From an uncultured Flavobacteriales bacterium (lineage in GTDB: Bacteria > Bacteroidota > Bacteroidia > Flavobacteriales_G > Salibacteraceae): a DNA stretch of 64,000 nt. Below, piece by piece: positions 43,878-52,662 of the stretch. Position numbers and translations under genes: made by a program. Numbering within the stretch: position 1 is the first letter of the stretch; every line of letters starts with the position of its first letter. Below the pieces are notes generated by a model. It ran no database searches and was not told where the DNA came from. It was given only the letters and a program-made list of their open reading frames with translations. The stretch is taken from the NCBI GenBank assembly GCA_937899835.1, contig CALCCE010000264.1, positions 1 through 64,000 of the forward strand, in the 5' to 3' direction.

Positions 43878-44645
43878 TTAACGCTCCTCTTTCCAGTTGC
43901 CTGCGGTAGAAGGATCGGTCATCGATCCTACTTTCATCGGTTCAGAAGGATCGAATGGCTTAGGATCGGAAATCTGAAAAACCTGTACCATCACGCTGTT
44001 ACGATCGATTTCACTGGCCTCCATCTTAAATTTAGTTTCCCCATCCGCAAAAGGAACGTAAGGAAGCTGGTCAATATCAAGCGGTACATTGGCCGAGCGG
44101 GTAGCCATATAAGTAACTCCATAGATGGAGTCGATGACTGGAATCATCATGGTATCGCGCGAAATGATTCCCAAGAACAAAGCAGAGTCTTCAGACATGT
44201 CATCGGGGACACTACCAATGGAAATTACTTCAGGAATAGAATCGTTTTTGATGAAACTCAACAGTTGGTCGAAATCCTTGGTGTATTTTCCATTCACCTT
44301 TTTGTAGGCCAACTGGGCAACACGAATATCTTTCAAGCGCTGAACGATGTGCTCATAGCGCATTTCTTTTTCAGCGAGAAAATCGATGGGTTTCTTGATC
44401 GAAGCAAAATTAGAGTAGATCAGGCCACCGGAGAGCAACAACAACAAGCCCAATACTACGAATTTGAGGGCGCCTTTGGCAATGTTGAGAGCGTAGAGCA
44501 AACTAAAAATACCTGTGATCAAAATGGCGCCTGCACCAAACATGAACATGGGGTTTTGGCCATCAGCTCCACCAAGAATTAAGAGCAATAAGCCTAACAA
44601 ACTCAGGATAACGGGCGGAGCAAATTTACTAACGTTCTCTTTCAT
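43878..44645 (-). CDS. Hypothetical membrane protein
   Basis: A 255-residue protein with three N-terminal membrane segments (about 8-27, 32-54, 60-79) followed by a soluble domain of about 170 residues with many Asp and Ile/Val. No family is recognised. A region near residues 105-135 (LKDIRVAQLAYKKVNGKY, TKDFDQLLSFI) resembles the type II pseudopilin-like stretch of small Bacteroidota envelope proteins. It is separated by 58 bases from the DUF3822 gene and has its own -7 box at 44700. Confidence 0.72.
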   Translation of the reverse strand: MKENVSKFAPPVILSLLGLLLLILGGADGQNPMFMFGAGAILITGIFSLLYALNIAKGALKFVVLGLLLLLSGGLIYSNFASIKKPIDFLAEKEMRYEHIVQRLKDIRVAQLAYKKVNGKYTKDFDQLLSFIKNDSIPEVISIGSVPDDMSEDSALFLGIISRDTMMIPVIDSIYGVTYMATRSANVPLDIDQLPYVPFADGETKFKMEASEIDRNSVMVQVFQISDPKPFDPSEPMKVGSMTDPSTAGNWKEER

Positions 44646-44699
44646 GCTAATCGGTTAATGGAACTGGCTTAGAAACGCTTATTTCTAACCAAAGTGGTG

Positions 44700-44707
44700 C
44701 AAATCTA
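44700..44707 (-). promoter_or_regulatory. Candidate -7 box of the hypothetical membrane protein (TAGATTTG)
   Basis: TAGATTTG on the minus strand, 54 bases before the ATG at 44645, in the gap shared with the divergent RecD-like gene. Confidence 0.35.
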
Positions 44708-44744
44708 CAATTTTTTTTAAATGAGGTGTGGGCGTCCGGCTTCG

Positions 44745-44752
44745 TATATTTG
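44745..44752 (+). promoter_or_regulatory. -7 box of the RecD-like helicase (TATATTTG)
   Basis: TATATTTG ends 19 bases before the GTG at 44772 and supports that start. Confidence 0.45.
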
Positions 44753-44771
44753 ACTTAACAAAACGCTAACA

Positions 44772-46202
44772 GTGACCTCGGATCAGACACTGGAAATTCT
44801 TCTTCGACATTTCCCATTCACGCCAACGCCCGATCAGCAAATTCTGCTACAACGCCTTGCCGGATATCTCTGTGATCCGGACCCCAATGCGGTGTTTTTG
44901 ATCAAAGGTTATGCCGGAACTGGTAAGTCGACGGCTATTGGGGCCGTAGTCCAGTCGCTTGGGCAATTGGGGTGGTCGCCGGTATTGCTGGCGCCAACGG
45001 GTAGGGCTGCAAAAGTACTGGCCAATTATGCCAAAAGGCCCGCTTACACGATTCATAAAATGATTTACCAGTTTCGGAGAAGTGCTGGTGGTGGGTCGAG
45101 TTTTGCTGTTAAAGCCAACCGAGCCCAAAAAGCGGTTTTTCTGGTTGATGAAGCTTCGATGATTAGCGGGCAGAGTAGGGGAACCCTCAATTTACTGGAC
45201 GACCTGGTAGAGTTTGTAGCGAGTGGCTACCGTTGTAAATTGGTGTTGATTGGCGATACTGCCCAGTTGCCACCGGTAGGAACTTCGCTGAGTCCGGCAC
45301 TTGATCCGGAGCAGTTGAACCGACGGTATTTTTACCGGGTGATGGGAGCAGAGCTAAAAAATGTGATGCGACAAGGTGAGTCTTCCGGCATTTTATGGAA
45401 TGCCACTGCGGTGCGTGAAAAAATTCGCCTGGAGGCGGTGACCTATCCTAAATTCAGCCTTGACAATTTCCCGGATATCTACCGTATCAATGGCCATGAG
45501 TTGGAAGAAGCGCTTAATGATGCCTACGACAGCTACAGCACCGAGGAAACGGTAGTGATCTGCCGGTCCAACAAAAGGGCCAACCTCTTCAATCAGCAAA
45601 TCAGAGCACGCATTCGATGGCAAGAAGATCAACTCTCGGCTGGCGACTATTTAATGGTGGTGAAAAACAATTACCATTGGCTCGACCCCAAATCCAAAGC
45701 GGGTTTTATTGCCAATGGCGATATTTTGGAAGTGCAACGCCTGGGGAATCAGCAGGAGATGTACGGTTTCCGGTTTGTAGAAGCTACGTTGCGTTTGGTC
45801 GATTATCCCAACGAACCAGAGATTGAAGCCAACCTATTGTTGGATACCCTTACGGTGGAAACACCGGCTTTGACCTCTGCCGATCAAGAACGGCTCTACC
45901 ATTCGGTTTTGGAAGATTATGCGCACTTGCCCACCGCCAGAGAGCGGGTGGTAAAGGTAAAGAGCGACCCCTTTTTCAATGCCTTGCAAGTAAAATTTGC
46001 CTACGCGGTTACTTGCCACAAGGCGCAAGGAGGCCAGTGGAAAGCCGTTTTTGTAGACCAAGGTTACCTCACGCGCGAAATGCTGGATACCGATTACCTA
46101 CGTTGGCTCTACACTGCCATTTCCAGGGCAACCGAAAAACTGTATCTGGTAAATTTTGCCCCCGACTTTTTTAGCCGGTCAGAAATTCAAGACGACTGGT
46201 AG
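44772..46202 (+). CDS. RecD-like ATP-dependent DNA helicase
   Basis: A 476-residue superfamily 1B helicase without RecBC partners nearby. Walker A is GYAGTGKST near residue 47, Walker B is LVDEAS near 126, GDTAQLPPVGTSL near 159, and the C-terminal UvrD-like motif is TCHKAQGGQWKAVFVD near 413. Small stand-alone RecD-like helicases of this kind are common in Bacteroidota and are thought to act in repair or replication restart. The start is GTG 44772. The last 16 bases overlap the convergent MATE gene. Confidence 0.88.
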   Translation: MTSDQTLEILLRHFPFTPTPDQQILLQRLAGYLCDPDPNAVFLIKGYAGTGKSTAIGAVVQSLGQLGWSPVLLAPTGRAAKVLANYAKRPAYTIHKMIYQFRRSAGGGSSFAVKANRAQKAVFLVDEASMISGQSRGTLNLLDDLVEFVASGYRCKLVLIGDTAQLPPVGTSLSPALDPEQLNRRYFYRVMGAELKNVMRQGESSGILWNATAVREKIRLEAVTYPKFSLDNFPDIYRINGHELEEALNDAYDSYSTEETVVICRSNKRANLFNQQIRARIRWQEDQLSAGDYLMVVKNNYHWLDPKSKAGFIANGDILEVQRLGNQQEMYGFRFVEATLRLVDYPNEPEIEANLLLDTLTVETPALTSADQERLYHSVLEDYAHLPTARERVVKVKSDPFFNALQVKFAYAVTCHKAQGGQWKAVFVDQGYLTREMLDTDYLRWLYTAISRATEKLYLVNFAPDFFSRSEIQDDW

Positions 46203-47515
46203 TCTTTAAAAAAGATCCAAACCAAGGGAATGGCTCTGGCCGTCATCCAGGCAAAAAAGCTCCACCAAATACCGGCAAGTGCGAGTCCTGCGGCATCCAA
46301 CAAATAAACCAGAGGGAGAAACACCAACAGGCTCGAACCCATCAAAACATTGCGCAACAGGGCAGTTCGCCCCAAGCCTTTGAACAAACCATCGAAAGTA
46401 AAGGCCAAAGCGTTGACGGGTTGGGCCAGTAGGATGAGCCAGAAGACACCATTGAACAAATCGATGACCGCTTCATCGGTTGAGAAGAACGAAGCCATCC
46501 ACGGGTAAGCGATTAAATAGCAGAGTCCCAGTGCCGTTCCGACCACCAGGTTGGACCGCATAAGGTCAATGCCGAGTCTGCGGAGAGTGGAAACCGCTCC
46601 GGCACCGATCAAACGACCAGAAATGGCATTGCCGGCACCGGAGTAACCATCGATAAAAAAGGAGGAAAATAGCCAGATGTTGACGCCTATAGTATAAGCC
46701 GCCAAAGCGGCTTCACCGTATCCCGTGGCCAAGCGAGTACCGAAGTAAAAAGCCACGTTGAGGGCCAACGCCCGCAGAATCAGGTTAGAGCTCATTTGAA
46801 TCATGGTGCTCAACAATGGATCCCATTTCCCAATGAATCGGAGTTTCAATTGCACTTTCCTGCGAAAGAAATACAGGGTGAGGCCCAACATCACCACTTG
46901 AGCGATAAGGCTGGCCCAGGCGGCCCCAGCCACACCGAGAGCTGGAACGATCGGATCCCAGCCAAACACCAGGAGTAGATCCAGACCTAAGTTGATAACC
47001 GCCCCTACCAGGCTGATTTTCATCGCCCAGGAAGTATTTTGGATGCCCCTGAAAACACCAAAGAGTAGAAAAGTGGCCAAAGTGAAAGGAAAGCCCCAGG
47101 CTCGAATCAGATAATATTCCGTAGCAATATCCAATACGGCACCTTCTGCCTGATAAAGTCGAAAAATGGGTTGCGGAAACCACCGCGTCACCAATGCCAA
47201 AAAAATACCAATGCCAATCACCAATCCTACTGCCTGGGGGATCAGGCCGGCCGTTTCGGTGAGGCGACCTTCGCCCAACCTGCGCGAAGTGAGGGCCGAA
47301 ATAGCCGTTTTAGATTGGGAAAACACCCAAATCAGCAACGTGTAAAACGAAGCCGCCATGCCCACCGCACCTTGTTCGGTAGAACCCAACTGACCAATGA
47401 TGGCCGTATCGGCCAGCGAAAGCAACGGTTCGGCGATACCCGCCAAAATAGCCGGTAAGGCCAATCGGTTGATCTCCCGAAAAGAAACCCTGGTTTCGAT
47501 GTTGCCGTCGTGCAT
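46187..47515 (-). CDS. MATE-family efflux transporter
   Basis: A 442-residue membrane protein with about twelve membrane segments. The two MATE halves show AILAGIAEPLLSLADTAIIGQLG near residue 18 and the matching NLILRALALNVAFYFGTR near 245. It exports cationic drugs or metabolites using a Na+ or H+ gradient; the substrate is unknown. Upstream lies the terminator of the M16 gene, so it needs its own promoter, which I could not find. Confidence 0.92.
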   Translation of the reverse strand: MHDGNIETRVSFREINRLALPAILAGIAEPLLSLADTAIIGQLGSTEQGAVGMAASFYTLLIWVFSQSKTAISALTSRRLGEGRLTETAGLIPQAVGLVIGIGIFLALVTRWFPQPIFRLYQAEGAVLDIATEYYLIRAWGFPFTLATFLLFGVFRGIQNTSWAMKISLVGAVINLGLDLLLVFGWDPIVPALGVAGAAWASLIAQVVMLGLTLYFFRRKVQLKLRFIGKWDPLLSTMIQMSSNLILRALALNVAFYFGTRLATGYGEAALAAYTIGVNIWLFSSFFIDGYSGAGNAISGRLIGAGAVSTLRRLGIDLMRSNLVVGTALGLCYLIAYPWMASFFSTDEAVIDLFNGVFWLILLAQPVNALAFTFDGLFKGLGRTALLRNVLMGSSLLVFLPLVYLLDAAGLALAGIWWSFFAWMTARAIPLVWIFFKDYQSS

Positions 47516-47526
47516 AGAAAGGGATG

Positions 47527-47554
47527 AAAAAAGGCCGCCTCGGTGGAGACGGCC
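47527..47554 (-). terminator. Terminator of the M16 protease gene
   Basis: A nine-base stem with one mismatch (47533-47541 with 47546-47554) and a GGTG loop, followed on the minus strand by T6 (A6 on the plus strand at 47527). Confidence 0.75.
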
Positions 47555-47585
47555 CTTCGCAAATGTGTATCAAATCGAAGGTCGA

Positions 47586-50534
47586 TCAATAACCAAATAG
47601 CTCTTCAAGGGTGAGTTCCTGCATCGGTCCCAACTTCTCGAGGGCTTTAAAATCTACGTTCTCTTTGTTGCCGATCACCAAAAACTTATAGTTGCTGCCG
47701 GCGATGTTTTCGTCAAAAAAGGCTTTCAGGTCTTTCATTTCCATTTTTTCAATGGCTTCGTAAGACGCTTTTCGAATGTCGGTTTGGTGGCCCAACTTTT
47801 GGTAACCCAGGTAAGTCCAAAAAACGCTTTGACCAGTAATACGGTCCGATTCAATCTTTTTGAGGGCCGCCAATTTCGATTTTTGAAATTGGTCTTCGGC
47901 CTCCGGCATGTTGTTTAGCAACTCCAACAAAGCATCTACCGCATCGTTGAGCTTGTCGGCTTGGGTGCCGAGATAGCCGTATACATAATGCGATTGGTCG
48001 GCTTCGGAAGGAGTACTGTAGAACGAATAAGCCGAGTAGGCCAAAGCCTTAGATTCCCGGATTTCCTGGAAGACGATAGAAGAAAGACCAGAACCAAAAT
48101 ATTGCTGGAAAATCGAGGCGTAGGGCTGGATTTCCTGGCTGTAGGGTTTCGATTTCGAAACCAGGTAAATTTCGGTCTGTACCATGTCATAATTCACAAA
48201 AAACACTTCGTTGCGTTCAGTAGGCAGTTCTGCATATTCTACTTTGGCAGGAATAGGGTTGAGCTGCTCAGCAATCTTATGCTTTTGGTTCAGCGTTTCG
48301 GCTACCTTTTCCATTTCTTTACTGCCAAAGTAGAAGACCTGGTGTTCGGTATTGGGAATACTGTGGATCAGCTTCACCATCTCCTCCGCGTCTAAGCCCA
48401 TCATCTCTTCGTCACTCAGCACTGCGTTAAATGGATTCTCGGCACCGTATTTCGCATAGCTTACCATGGCCCGCTGCTGAATATAGAATTTCTCCTTCTT
48501 GGCATCGGCCCGGTTTTTCAATTCGTCGGCAATCAGCGCTTGGAGTTTTTCGGCATCTGGTTGCGCATTGGCCAGGAGGTGTTCAAACAATTCGAGGCCC
48601 TGTTCCAGCGACTCTTCCAAGCCACGGAGGGTCACATAAATGCGCTCATCTCCCGCATAAACATTGAAATCTACCCCCAACTTGAAAAACTCTTTGCTCA
48701 AATCTTCTGCCGAGTGCTTGTCCGTGCCCAAGTAGGGCAGGTAGTTAACCGCCATGCCCAACTTGCGGTCGTGGCGGGTGCCCATGTCGAGGATGTAGTT
48801 CAACTCAAAAAGCTCATTCGATTCGTTTTCGATGTAGCTCAAGCCAATACCACCGTTGAGTTCTTTTTGGGCAATTTCTTTTTCGAAATCCAGGAAAATG
48901 GGATCCAGGCGATCCGACTCCATGGCATCGAATTGCTTGGCAAATTCCGATTGTACTTCGCGGTTAATGTCGATCGGCGTGATCTGTGGTTTGTCCACTT
49001 TGTGCAAATCGGGGTCTTCGCCCGTACGTTTGTATACAATTGTGTAGTTGTTGTCGTTGAAGTGCTTTTTCGCGAACTCCATCACATCTTGTTTGGTGAA
49101 AGCACCCATGCGATCGTATTTCGAAGCAATGGTTTCACGGTCCATGCCCAATACAAAACCACCCAGCATTTCGAATGCCCGCGAACTACTCCGCGCCATC
49201 CGGCGGATGGTATTCAGTTTTGAATTGCGCACCACAGCAGGAATCATCCAGTCTTCAAATTGCCCTTCCTTTAGCAATTCCAACTGTCCGAGCAACAAAT
49301 CACGCACCTCTTCTAAGGTTTGGTCTTGTTTGGGAATGCCCCGAAGCATAAAACCAGAATAATCCGCCCGAACATCTAAATAGCTTACCGGAGCAATTAC
49401 TTTTTGTGCTTTTTCCAGGTTGAGGTCCAACAAACCTGCCTGACCGTTGGCCATAATACCGTCAATCAAATCCAACATCAGCACATCTTCCGAAGATGCT
49501 CCCGGAAAACGGAATCCAATGCGTACAAATTCACCGCGGGGTCCCAGTACTTCGGCCGAGCGAACCTCCTCAATGGGGGCCTCCACCGGTGGATTGAATT
49601 CAGGAAATGGCCTTTTCTTCCACCCTCCGAAATACTCCACGATCATGTCCATGGTGGCGTCCGGATCGAGATCACCTGCCAGAATAATCGCCATGTTGTT
49701 GGGCACATACCAGTTGGTGAAATACTCATGAATTTTTTCCATCGAAGGATTTTTCAGGTGTTCTCCCGTTCCGATGGTGGTTTGAGTGCCATAAGGGTGC
49801 TCCAAAAACATCAAAGCATCGTGCGCTTTTGAAGCCTTGCCGTAATCGTTGTCTTGTCCACGGTTAAACTCTTCGTAAACCGTTTCCAATTCGGTGTGAA
49901 ACAGCCGGAGTACCAGTTCTTGCATCCGAACCGATTCGATGGACATCCACTTTTTCAGTTCTGTAGCCGGAATATCGTTGATGTAGGCCGTTACTTCGCT
50001 GGAAGTGAAGGCATTGGTGTTTTTGGCCCCGATAGAGGTAACCATCTTGTCGTACTCATTGGGAACGGTGTATTTGGCCGCTTCACCGGAAAGGCTGTCA
50101 ATTTTAGCATAGATGCCCTTTTTTGTGGCCGGGTCGGTTTCGTTCCGCTGTTGTTCGTACAGGTCGGAAATTTGCTGAAGCAGCACTTTTTCCTTTTCCC
50201 AATCCAAGGTGGCAATTTCGGAGGAACCCTTGAAAAGCATGTGCTCGAGGTAGTGGGCTAAGCCAGTAGCGTCTGCCGGATCGTTTTTACTACCGGCCCG
50301 TACACCGATGACGGTTTGGATGCGGGGCTCGTCCCGATTAACCGATAAATATACTTTCAGGCCATTGTCCAGGGTGTAGACCAAGGCATTGGTAGGGTCG
50401 CCCTCCACTTGCTTGAAGTCGTACTTATAGGCTGATTTTGCAGGTTCTTCCGCCTTTTCCTTGGGAGATTGGCAAGCCGAAGTACCGAGGAGGATGCCCA
50501 AAATGGCTATAAGCAGGAAACGGTAGGGTTTCAT
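47586..50534 (-). CDS. M16 family zinc peptidase lipoprotein
   Basis: A 982-residue two-half insulinase/pitrilysin-like protein. The signal sequence has a lipobox TSAC (Cys near 21). The inverted zinc motif is HYLEH near residue 88, with the downstream Glu ligand expected near 170 (ELVLRLFHTELETVYEEF). Two further M16 repeats are recognisable. It probably degrades peptides in the periplasm. It lies 27 bases downstream of dnaX and probably shares its transcript. Confidence 0.9.
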   Translation of the reverse strand: MKPYRFLLIAILGILLGTSACQSPKEKAEEPAKSAYKYDFKQVEGDPTNALVYTLDNGLKVYLSVNRDEPRIQTVIGVRAGSKNDPADATGLAHYLEHMLFKGSSEIATLDWEKEKVLLQQISDLYEQQRNETDPATKKGIYAKIDSLSGEAAKYTVPNEYDKMVTSIGAKNTNAFTSSEVTAYINDIPATELKKWMSIESVRMQELVLRLFHTELETVYEEFNRGQDNDYGKASKAHDALMFLEHPYGTQTTIGTGEHLKNPSMEKIHEYFTNWYVPNNMAIILAGDLDPDATMDMIVEYFGGWKKRPFPEFNPPVEAPIEEVRSAEVLGPRGEFVRIGFRFPGASSEDVLMLDLIDGIMANGQAGLLDLNLEKAQKVIAPVSYLDVRADYSGFMLRGIPKQDQTLEEVRDLLLGQLELLKEGQFEDWMIPAVVRNSKLNTIRRMARSSSRAFEMLGGFVLGMDRETIASKYDRMGAFTKQDVMEFAKKHFNDNNYTIVYKRTGEDPDLHKVDKPQITPIDINREVQSEFAKQFDAMESDRLDPIFLDFEKEIAQKELNGGIGLSYIENESNELFELNYILDMGTRHDRKLGMAVNYLPYLGTDKHSAEDLSKEFFKLGVDFNVYAGDERIYVTLRGLEESLEQGLELFEHLLANAQPDAEKLQALIADELKNRADAKKEKFYIQQRAMVSYAKYGAENPFNAVLSDEEMMGLDAEEMVKLIHSIPNTEHQVFYFGSKEMEKVAETLNQKHKIAEQLNPIPAKVEYAELPTERNEVFFVNYDMVQTEIYLVSKSKPYSQEIQPYASIFQQYFGSGLSSIVFQEIRESKALAYSAYSFYSTPSEADQSHYVYGYLGTQADKLNDAVDALLELLNNMPEAEDQFQKSKLAALKKIESDRITGQSVFWTYLGYQKLGHQTDIRKASYEAIEKMEMKDLKAFFDENIAGSNYKFLVIGNKENVDFKALEKLGPMQELTLEELFGY

Positions 50535-50561
50535 GGTGCTGTGAATTATTGGTTTGGCTAA

Positions 50562-52463
50562 TTAGCGTTCGATGTCCAGATCGAGTCGTTGGCGGAGCGT
50601 CTCCAGGTTAGGATTCTTTTCCGCCATTTTTTTAAATTTTTCATCACTGGTGTAGGCCTTTCGCTCGATGGGCGTTTTCACCAGTTCGTGCTCCAATTGG
50701 AGCGCATAATTGTTCACTTTTTCGCGCAGGTAGGCCAACAATTCCGATTTGCCTTTGTGAATGATTGGTTCTGCGTGGGAGCTGTCGATTTGAATGACCA
50801 ACAAGGTATCGTTGCGCAAATGTGGCTTTCGGGCAGTCATCAAGCTGCTCAAGCTCATGTTTCCGTTTTGGCCCAAAATATTCGCGTAATCTTCCCAAGC
50901 CTCCTGCAACACACTTTCGGAAATCAGTTGCTGAGGCTTGCTCGGGTCGATGATTGAATTTGGATCGGGCTCCTCGGCCTGCAGATCATCACCAGACGTT
51001 GCATTGTCCGTTCGATTATTCATCGAAATGGAAGCGGTTGACCGATGCAAGCGCTGCCTACCGCTGCGTTTAACGGGCGGAGGTGCGTCTCCCAATGGAG
51101 GAGAGGGCGGGGGAGAAGGTGTAGCGGCTGAGGGTGGTGTTTCGAAGGCGGGAGGTGGCGCAGGAGCCGGAGCTTCGACCTTTGGTGGAGCTTCCGGAGC
51201 TACTGATGTTGGTGTTGGTGTTGGAGTCGGTGCTGGCGCAGGTGGGGCTTCCTGAGCTACAGGAGGCGTAGAAGCCACCGGTTGAGGCGTAGGAACCGCC
51301 TCCACAGTAGGAGCCGCTACTGGCTTTGCCACTTGTTCTTGCCGTTTTTCAGCGGGTTGGGGCGGTTTCAGCCCCGGAGGTTGCTCGTTTTTTTTTTCTC
51401 CGCCAGCGGCCAAGGAGCACAACTGCAACAATGCAATTTCCACCAATAGGCGTTGGTTTTTGCTGCCTTTGTATTGCACATCCGTTTTGGCGGTAATCTT
51501 TAATCCTTCCAACAGCAAGTCCTGGCCCGAAGTGGCAGCTTGTTGTCGGTACCTGGCCTGCGTGTTTTCACCCACTTCCAACAGACTCAGCGTTGCCGGG
51601 TCTTTGCACACCAACAGGTTGCGGAAGTGTTCTGCCAAACCATTAATAAAGTTATGGCCGTCGAAACCCTTGGTCAGAATTTCGTCAAACAATAACAGCA
51701 CTTGTGCCATGTTGCCGGTCAGCACCCCATCGGTTACCTTGAAATAATAATCGTAATCGAGAACATTCAGGTTCTCAATCACCGATTCGTAAGAGATGTT
51801 TTTGCCGGCAAAGCTTACGATCTGATCAAAAATGGATAATGCGTCCCGCAAGGCGCCATCCGCTTTTTGCGCAATCACCTGCAAACCGTCGGCTTCCGCT
51901 ACAATGCCTTCGTTGGCGGCAATGGATTGGAGGTGCGCTACCATGTCCCGAATCTGAATTCGATGGAAATCAAAAATTTGGCACCGGGAAAGAATGGTAG
52001 GAATAATCTTGTGCTTCTCGGTAGTTGCTAAAATAAATATGGCATGTGGCGGGGGCTCCTCCAGCGTTTTCAGAAATGCATTGAAAGCCGCTTGCGAAAG
52101 CATGTGCACCTCATCAATGATATACACCTTATAAGTACCTCTTTGAGGCGGGACCCGTACCTGATCGGTCAGGTTTCGTATATCGTCTACCGAGTTGTTG
52201 GAAGCAGCGTCCAACTCAAACAAGTTGAACGAGAAATCGTCGTCGGGCGTAAGGGTCTCGTCCGTACGCAGGTTGATGGTTTTGGCGAAAATGCGCGCAC
52301 AAGTCGTTTTTCCCACCCCCCTCGGCCCACAGAACAAGTAGGCTTGCGCCAACTGATTGGTGTCGATAGCATTGGTGAGCGTAGTAGTAATGGACTGCTG
52401 GCCAACTACCGTGTCAAAGGTGTTGGGCCGGTATTTCCGAGCCGAAACCACAAATTTATCCAT
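50562..52463 (-). CDS. dnaX: DNA polymerase III subunits gamma/tau
   Basis: Clamp-loader ATPase. The 633-residue protein has Walker A GPRGVGKT near residue 46, IIDEVHML near 116, and the sensor ILSRCQIFDF near 155. The zinc-binding Cys cluster that normally lies between Walker A and DAASNN is absent (the stretch is TINLRTDETLTPDDD), as seen in some Flavobacteriia. After residue 355 a Pro/Ala-rich linker of about 110 residues begins, directly after a run of ten A (coding), then a tau-type C-terminal domain. The run could cause slippage to gamma (see findings). Confidence 0.95.
   Translation of the reverse strand: MDKFVVSARKYRPNTFDTVVGQQSITTTLTNAIDTNQLAQAYLFCGPRGVGKTTCARIFAKTINLRTDETLTPDDDFSFNLFELDAASNNSVDDIRNLTDQVRVPPQRGTYKVYIIDEVHMLSQAAFNAFLKTLEEPPPHAIFILATTEKHKIIPTILSRCQIFDFHRIQIRDMVAHLQSIAANEGIVAEADGLQVIAQKADGALRDALSIFDQIVSFAGKNISYESVIENLNVLDYDYYFKVTDGVLTGNMAQVLLLFDEILTKGFDGHNFINGLAEHFRNLLVCKDPATLSLLEVGENTQARYRQQAATSGQDLLLEGLKITAKTDVQYKGSKNQRLLVEIALLQLCSLAAGGEKKNEQPPGLKPPQPAEKRQEQVAKPVAAPTVEAVPTPQPVASTPPVAQEAPPAPAPTPTPTPTSVAPEAPPKVEAPAPAPPPAFETPPSAATPSPPPSPPLGDAPPPVKRSGRQRLHRSTASISMNNRTDNATSGDDLQAEEPDPNSIIDPSKPQQLISESVLQEAWEDYANILGQNGNMSLSSLMTARKPHLRNDTLLVIQIDSSHAEPIIHKGKSELLAYLREKVNNYALQLEHELVKTPIERKAYTSDEKFKKMAEKNPNLETLRQRLDLDIER
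51388..51397 (-). promoter_or_regulatory. A10 run in dnaX, candidate slippage site
   Basis: Coding strand G-A10-C encodes E-K-K-N at residues 356-359. One A fewer leads to TGA at 51368-51370 (364 residues); one A more leads to TGA at 51349-51351 (371 residues). Both would end close to the expected gamma boundary. Confidence 0.45.
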
Positions 52464-52489
52464 CCGAAATTGCTTCCTAAAGCGGACGG

Positions 52490-52497
52490 CAAATATA
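52490..52497 (-). promoter_or_regulatory. Candidate -7 box of dnaX (TATATTTG)
   Basis: TATATTTG on the minus strand, 26 bases before the dnaX ATG; a TTCG at 52514-52517 lies 16 bases further out. Confidence 0.4.
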
Positions 52498-52662
52498 GGT
52501 CAAATCTTTGGTTCGAATTGATGGATTGGGGTATGGCTTACCCACTGAAAATGGGTGTAAACCCGTCATTCTATGGGCCATTCCAAGACCCTGACCAGAA
52601 ATTCCGTCAGAATTTTCATTACATTTAATAGCCTATTGATTCCTAATCCGAAAAAATCCGCT

